Positions 7,122 to 9,372 of a stretch of DNA of 9,372 bases are shown one piece after another. Under the pieces are notes generated by a model. That model was not told where the DNA came from and did no database searches. It worked only from the letters and a program-made list of their open reading frames with translations. Where the stretch lies: assembly GCA_012517025.1 (NCBI GenBank), contig JAAYVT010000214.1, forward strand, positions 1-9,372, given 5' to 3'. The stretch comes from Phyllobacteriaceae bacterium. Lineage in GTDB: Bacteria > Pseudomonadota > Alphaproteobacteria > Rhizobiales > Ancalomicrobiaceae. Made by a program: the position numbers and the translations under genes. Position 1 is the first letter of the stretch. Every line of letters starts with the position of its first letter.

Positions 7122-8711
7122 TCACTCCACCCAGAGGAACCGCGAGGGATGATAGTCGAGGGTGTTGGACTCCCAGCCCCTCACCTTCGCGGCCACCAGC
7201 TGTTTCGACATGTAGGTCATGAGCACGAGATAGGGCTCGTCGGTCATGAGGATCTTCTCGGCGTCGTGGAGGATCGCGGAGCGCTTGGCCGGATCGCTCT
7301 CCGAGGCGGCGCGAGCCATCAACCCGTCGTAGGTCGGATTGGAATACTGCGCATAGTTGAGCGACTTGGTCGCGGTCTCGCCGAGGAACAGGAAGTTCTG
7401 GGCGTCGTTGTAGTCGGCGATCCAGCCGGCGCGGGCGACGTCGAAGGGCTGATGCTCGCGCAGATAGGCGTAGTGGGTCTTGACGTCGGTGTTGACGAGG
7501 CTGACCTCGACGTTCAGCGGTTTCCACATGTCGGCGAGCGCCACCGAGGTCTTCTTGTGGTTCTCGGAGGTGTTGTAGCGGATCTCGAGCTTCAGCGTCT
7601 TGCCGCCGGGACCGAAGCCGGCCGCCTTCATCAGCGCCACCGCCTTGTCCTCGCGCTCGGCCGGCGACAGATCCTTGGCCGGCCACCACGACGGCGCGCC
7701 GTAGGTACCGGTCCCCTCCGGCACCATCGAATAGCCGGGCAGCATCGTCCCGCCCCAGATTTCCTCGGCGAGGAATTCGCGATCGACCATCAGCGACAGC
7801 GCCTGACGCACGCGAACGTCGTCGAACGGCGGCTTCTTGGTGTTGAACACGAAGTAGTAGGTGCCGAGATAGGGCGCCGGCCGGAACTCGTCCTTCATGT
7901 TCTGGCGAATGTACTTGATCTGATCTGTCGGCACTTCGTCGTTCATGTCGAGTTCGCCGGCCTGGAAGCGGCGCAGCGCGGCGGCGCGGTCCTCGGTCGG
8001 CAGATAGACGACTTTGTCGAGCTTGATTTTGGCTGCGTCGTAATGGGCGGCGTTGCGGACGATCGTGATGTGATCGTGCGGTACGTTCTCGGCGAGACGG
8101 AAGGCGCCGTTGGAGACGAAGTTCTCCGGCTTGACCCAATCCTTGCCGAACTTTTCCACCACCTTCTCGTCCACCGGGAACGACGACTGGTGCGCCAACA
8201 GCTCGATGAAATAAGGCGTCGGGCCGGAGAGCGTGAACTTCAGCGTGTGGGCGTCGACCGCCGTGACGCCGAGCTTCTCCGGCGGCGCCTTGCCCTTGTT
8301 GACGTCCTCGGCGTTCGCGATGACGTAGAGCATGTTGGCGTATTGCGAGCCCGTTTCCGGGTTCATCATCCGGCGATAGGAATAGACGAAGTCGCCGGCG
8401 GTGACCGGGTCACCGTTCGACCACTTGGCGTCGGGCCTCAACTGGAAAGTCCAGGTCAAACCGTCGGCCGAAGTCGACCAACTGGTCGCCACGTCGGGCA
8501 GGATCTTGGCGGAGGCGGAATGAATGACCAGCCCCTCGAACAGATCGCGCAGGATGTTGCCCTCGTAGACCGAGGACGTCTTCTGCGGATCGAGGGTCTC
8601 GGGATCGCCGGAATTGCCGCGGTGAAGCACCATCTCGGCCGAGGCGGCGGTCGCCCCCGACGCGAGAATCGTGGCCAACGCCAGAGCCTTGATCGAATTC
8701 GCGAAGCGCAT
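7122..8711 (-). CDS. oppA: Periplasmic oligopeptide-binding protein OppA
   Basis: A 529-residue family-5 extracellular solute-binding protein, close to the usual length of E. coli OppA (543 precursor). Residues 1-25 form a Sec signal peptide (basic MRFANSIK, then a hydrophobic stretch ending ATAASA) with likely cleavage before EM. There is no lipobox Cys, so it should be soluble in the periplasm. Stretches close to OppA: GDPETLDPQKTSSVYEGNI, RDLFEGL, WTFQLRPDAKWSNGDPVTA, DFVYSYRRMMNPETGSQYA, TYYFVFNTKKPPFDDVRVRQ, DVARAGWIADYNDAQNFLF. It would capture peptides and deliver them to OppB-OppC. The start is supported by AGAGGGG seven nt upstream of the ATG on the minus strand. It is the first gene of the opp operon and is preceded by a promoter-like sequence. 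A related ligand such as murein tripeptide (the MppA role) cannot be excluded, but the full permease operon argues for general peptide uptake. Confidence 0.95.
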   Translation of the reverse strand: MRFANSIKALALATILASGATAASAEMVLHRGNSGDPETLDPQKTSSVYEGNILRDLFEGLVIHSASAKILPDVATSWSTSADGLTWTFQLRPDAKWSNGDPVTAGDFVYSYRRMMNPETGSQYANMLYVIANAEDVNKGKAPPEKLGVTAVDAHTLKFTLSGPTPYFIELLAHQSSFPVDEKVVEKFGKDWVKPENFVSNGAFRLAENVPHDHITIVRNAAHYDAAKIKLDKVVYLPTEDRAAALRRFQAGELDMNDEVPTDQIKYIRQNMKDEFRPAPYLGTYYFVFNTKKPPFDDVRVRQALSLMVDREFLAEEIWGGTMLPGYSMVPEGTGTYGAPSWWPAKDLSPAEREDKAVALMKAAGFGPGGKTLKLEIRYNTSENHKKTSVALADMWKPLNVEVSLVNTDVKTHYAYLREHQPFDVARAGWIADYNDAQNFLFLGETATKSLNYAQYSNPTYDGLMARAASESDPAKRSAILHDAEKILMTDEPYLVLMTYMSKQLVAAKVRGWESNTLDYHPSRFLWVE

Positions 8712-8786
8712 GTGGTCGCCCCTCTTCGAACGGGGAAGGGGCGGAGGTTCGACGACCGAGCCTTCACGCGCCTCGTCCGCCGTCGG

Positions 8787-8814
8787 ACCCTATCGGCCAC
8801 CTCGACCCTGTCAA
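8787..8814 (-). promoter_or_regulatory. Probable sigma70-type promoter of the opp operon
   Basis: Read on the minus strand, TTGACA (8814-8809) is a perfect -35 box in the context CTTGACAGGG. It is followed after 16 nt by TAGGGT (8792-8787), which keeps the three most conserved -10 positions (T1, A2, T6). Transcription would begin near 8780, leaving a leader of about 70 nt before the oppA ATG at 8711. The weak -10 suggests dependence on an activator or a moderate basal level. Confidence 0.45.
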
Positions 8815-8832
8815 GTCAGGGGGAGACCGACG

Positions 8833-8854
8833 GCCGGTTCGACCGGCGCGCCGG
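8833..8854. repeat. Overlapping short palindromes upstream of the oppA -35 box
   Basis: GCCGGT-TCG-ACCGGC (8833-8847) is a perfect 6-bp inverted repeat with a 3-nt centre. It overlaps CCGGCGCGCCGG (8843-8854), a perfect 12-nt palindrome. They lie 19-40 bp upstream of the oppA -35 box, where an activator would bind. GC-only palindromes are common in such DNA, so function is a guess. Confidence 0.25.
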
Positions 8855-8864
8855 AGAGCGGAAG

Positions 8865-8916
8865 CATGATGATTTTCATTCATTTTTCGAGTGACATCGT
8901 TTCATTTCACTCATGC
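8865..8916. promoter_or_regulatory. AT-rich, symmetry-rich control region between divergent oppA and small-protein gene
   Basis: About 50 bp here are clearly AT-richer than everything around. Seen: ATGA-TTT-TCAT (8869-8879), a perfect inverted repeat inside a loosely Fur-box-like stretch TGATGATTTTCATTCA; GAGTGA (8889-8894) and TCACTC (8907-8912), a perfect inverted repeat with 12-nt spacing; and TTTCATTCA (8874-8882) with TTTCATTTCA (8900-8909), a near direct repeat 26 bp apart. Such composition is usual for promoters and operators. The regulator is not identifiable, and the similarity to Fur-family sites is only partial. Confidence 0.35.
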
Positions 8917-8934
8917 GGCGTCGAGGGGCATAGT
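8906..8934 (+). promoter_or_regulatory. Weak candidate promoter for the small exported protein gene
   Basis: TTCACT (8906-8911) and CATAGT (8929-8934) are spaced 17 nt apart, giving a 3/6 match at -35 and a 4/6 match at -10. Transcription would start near 8941, about 40 nt before the ATG at 8980. The -10 lies inside a small inverted repeat, GAGGG (8923-8927) and CCCTC (8935-8939). A better match was not found on this strand. Confidence 0.22.
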
Positions 8935-8979
8935 CCCTCCATCGGATCGAACACACGATCACACGAAAGGAACGCCACC

Positions 8980-9204
8980 ATGAAGACCATCGCTCTCTCG
9001 CTCGCCTCGCTCGTTCTCGTCGCTTCCGCCGGCCTCGCCGCCGCCGAGCCGGTCGACGCCCGCACCCAGATCGTGCGCCCCGGCGTCGCAGTCGCCGCTC
9101 CGGTCGTCGAGGGCCGTCAGGCCGCGCAGGTCGCCCCGACCGCCGGCGTGCTCTCCCCGGTCGACGCCTACCTGATCGGCCGCAACACCGACAACGACCG
9201 CTGA
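8980..9204 (+). CDS. Small exported protein of unknown function (74 aa)
   Basis: I do not recognise a family. The ATG at 8980 is preceded by AAAGGA about eight nt upstream and opens directly with a signal peptide, MKTIALSLASLVLVASAGLAAA, likely cut before EPVDA. The mature part would be about 52 residues, rich in Ala, Val and Pro, without Cys or a hydrophobic anchor, and ending in the polar tail IGRNTDNDR. The motif PVDA occurs twice, at 24-27 and at 60-63, near the two ends of the mature chain. It probably acts in the periplasm or outside the cell. The frame is open upstream to 8671, but that part crosses the intergenic control region and the start of oppA, so the shorter form is chosen. The next gene starts with a nearly identical signal peptide, so this is one of a tandem pair. 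No function is proposed. Confidence 0.75.
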   Translation: MKTIALSLASLVLVASAGLAAAEPVDARTQIVRPGVAVAAPVVEGRQAAQVAPTAGVLSPVDAYLIGRNTDNDR

Positions 9205-9212
9205 TCCATCGC

Positions 9213-9232
9213 GCCGGGGCTCCGGCCCCGGC
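9213..9232 (+). terminator. GC-rich hairpin after the small-protein gene, possible terminator
   Basis: GCCGGGGC (9213-9220) and GCCCCGGC (9225-9232) pair perfectly around a TCCG loop, starting 9 nt after the stop codon. A long pyrimidine-only or nearly pyrimidine-only tract follows at about 9244-9276, with C-rich rather than T-rich runs. It may terminate or attenuate transcription, or stabilise the message; the lack of a clean T-run keeps this uncertain. The rest of the 124-nt gap up to 9328 shows only the ribosome binding site of the next gene. Confidence 0.45.
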
Positions 9233-9328
9233 CCGCGCCGTCCGTTCCCTTCCCCCTTATTTCCCTTCCCTCTTCCGCCCATCAGACGCGGGATCGCCGA
9301 CCCCGGTTCCGCACAGGAGATTCACGTC

Positions 9329-9372
9329 ATGAAGTCCTTCGCCCTCTCCCTCGCCTCGCTGCTCCTCGTCGC
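9329..9372 (+). CDS. Second small exported protein, paralogous signal peptide, truncated by window edge
   Basis: The ATG at 9329 is preceded by AGGAGA about nine nt upstream. The 14 complete codons visible read MKSFALSLASLLLV and the next begins GC, against MKTIALSLASLVLVA in the gene before. The same start, spacing and order of residues point to a tandem duplicate or a family member with a shared export signal. The gene runs off the window, so length and mature sequence are unknown. No separate promoter is evident in the 124-nt gap, so it could be read from the upstream promoter if the hairpin at 9213-9232 leaks. Confidence 0.6.
   Translation, partial: MKSFALSLASLLLV

Noticed and set aside
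3380..8711. Naming the transporter YejABEF because of the fused ATPase
   Set aside because: OppA, OppB and OppC resemble the E. coli Opp proteins over their whole length, and OppB has Opp rather than YejB length. Only the ATPase fusion is Yej-like.
8848..8851. CCGGCGCGCCGG palindrome as a dedicated operator
   Set aside because: An all-G/C palindrome of this size is expected often in DNA of this composition; listed only as a weak repeat.
7023..8894. 623-codon open frame on the plus strand opposite oppA
   Set aside because: Low-complexity Arg/Val/Gly translation antisense to a complete OppA gene; no sensible start or domain.
8671..8979. Longer form of the small exported protein, starting at 8671
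   Set aside because: It would run through the oppA start and the intergenic control region and would bury the signal peptide. The ATG at 8980 has its own ribosome binding site.
8959..9282. 107-codon minus-strand frame over the small exported protein gene
   Set aside because: Gly/Arg/Asp-rich shadow translation without a ribosome binding site or domain.

Overview
The window is high-GC DNA with short intergenic gaps, and the proteins look alphaproteobacterial. A member of the Hyphomicrobiales (Rhizobiales) is my best guess, but no rRNA or other taxonomic marker is present, so this is inference. There are two convergent operons and, at the right edge, the start of a locus for small exported proteins. 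No mobile element, CRISPR array, tRNA or rRNA was seen.

Left operon, plus strand (1-3364): the 3' part of a short-chain dehydrogenase/reductase gene, an LCAD-type acyl-CoA dehydrogenase, and an AMP-forming acyl-CoA synthetase. Together they read as a carboxylate-degrading module. The synthetase makes the CoA thioester, the flavoprotein introduces the alpha-beta double bond, and the SDR plausibly oxidises the 3-hydroxyacyl-CoA. The hydratase and thiolase needed to finish a beta-oxidation cycle are not in view. The 5' part of the operon lies outside the window.

Middle operon, minus strand (8711 down to 3380): oppA, oppB, oppC and a fused double ATPase (oppDF), a complete peptide-type ABC importer. 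The binding protein and both permeases match the enterobacterial Opp proteins closely along their length. OppD and OppF are joined into one 533-residue chain, as in YejF. OppB, OppC and OppDF are spaced by 1-4 nt and are probably translationally coupled. oppA is separated from them by 113 nt holding a perfect 12-bp hairpin, which would suit unequal expression of binding protein and membrane components. A TTGACA-16-TAGGGT promoter lies upstream of oppA. The two operons end only 15 nt apart.

Right end, plus strand (about 8860-9372): an AT-rich, symmetry-rich control region, then a 74-residue protein with a signal peptide, a GC-rich hairpin and pyrimidine tract, and the first codons of a second protein with nearly the same signal peptide. 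These tandem small exported proteins are the part of the window I cannot assign to a known family.

Overall this is mostly ordinary accessory metabolism and transport. I found no convincing evidence of a new multi-gene system. The tandem exported peptides and the regulatory DNA in front of them are the best candidates for something undescribed.
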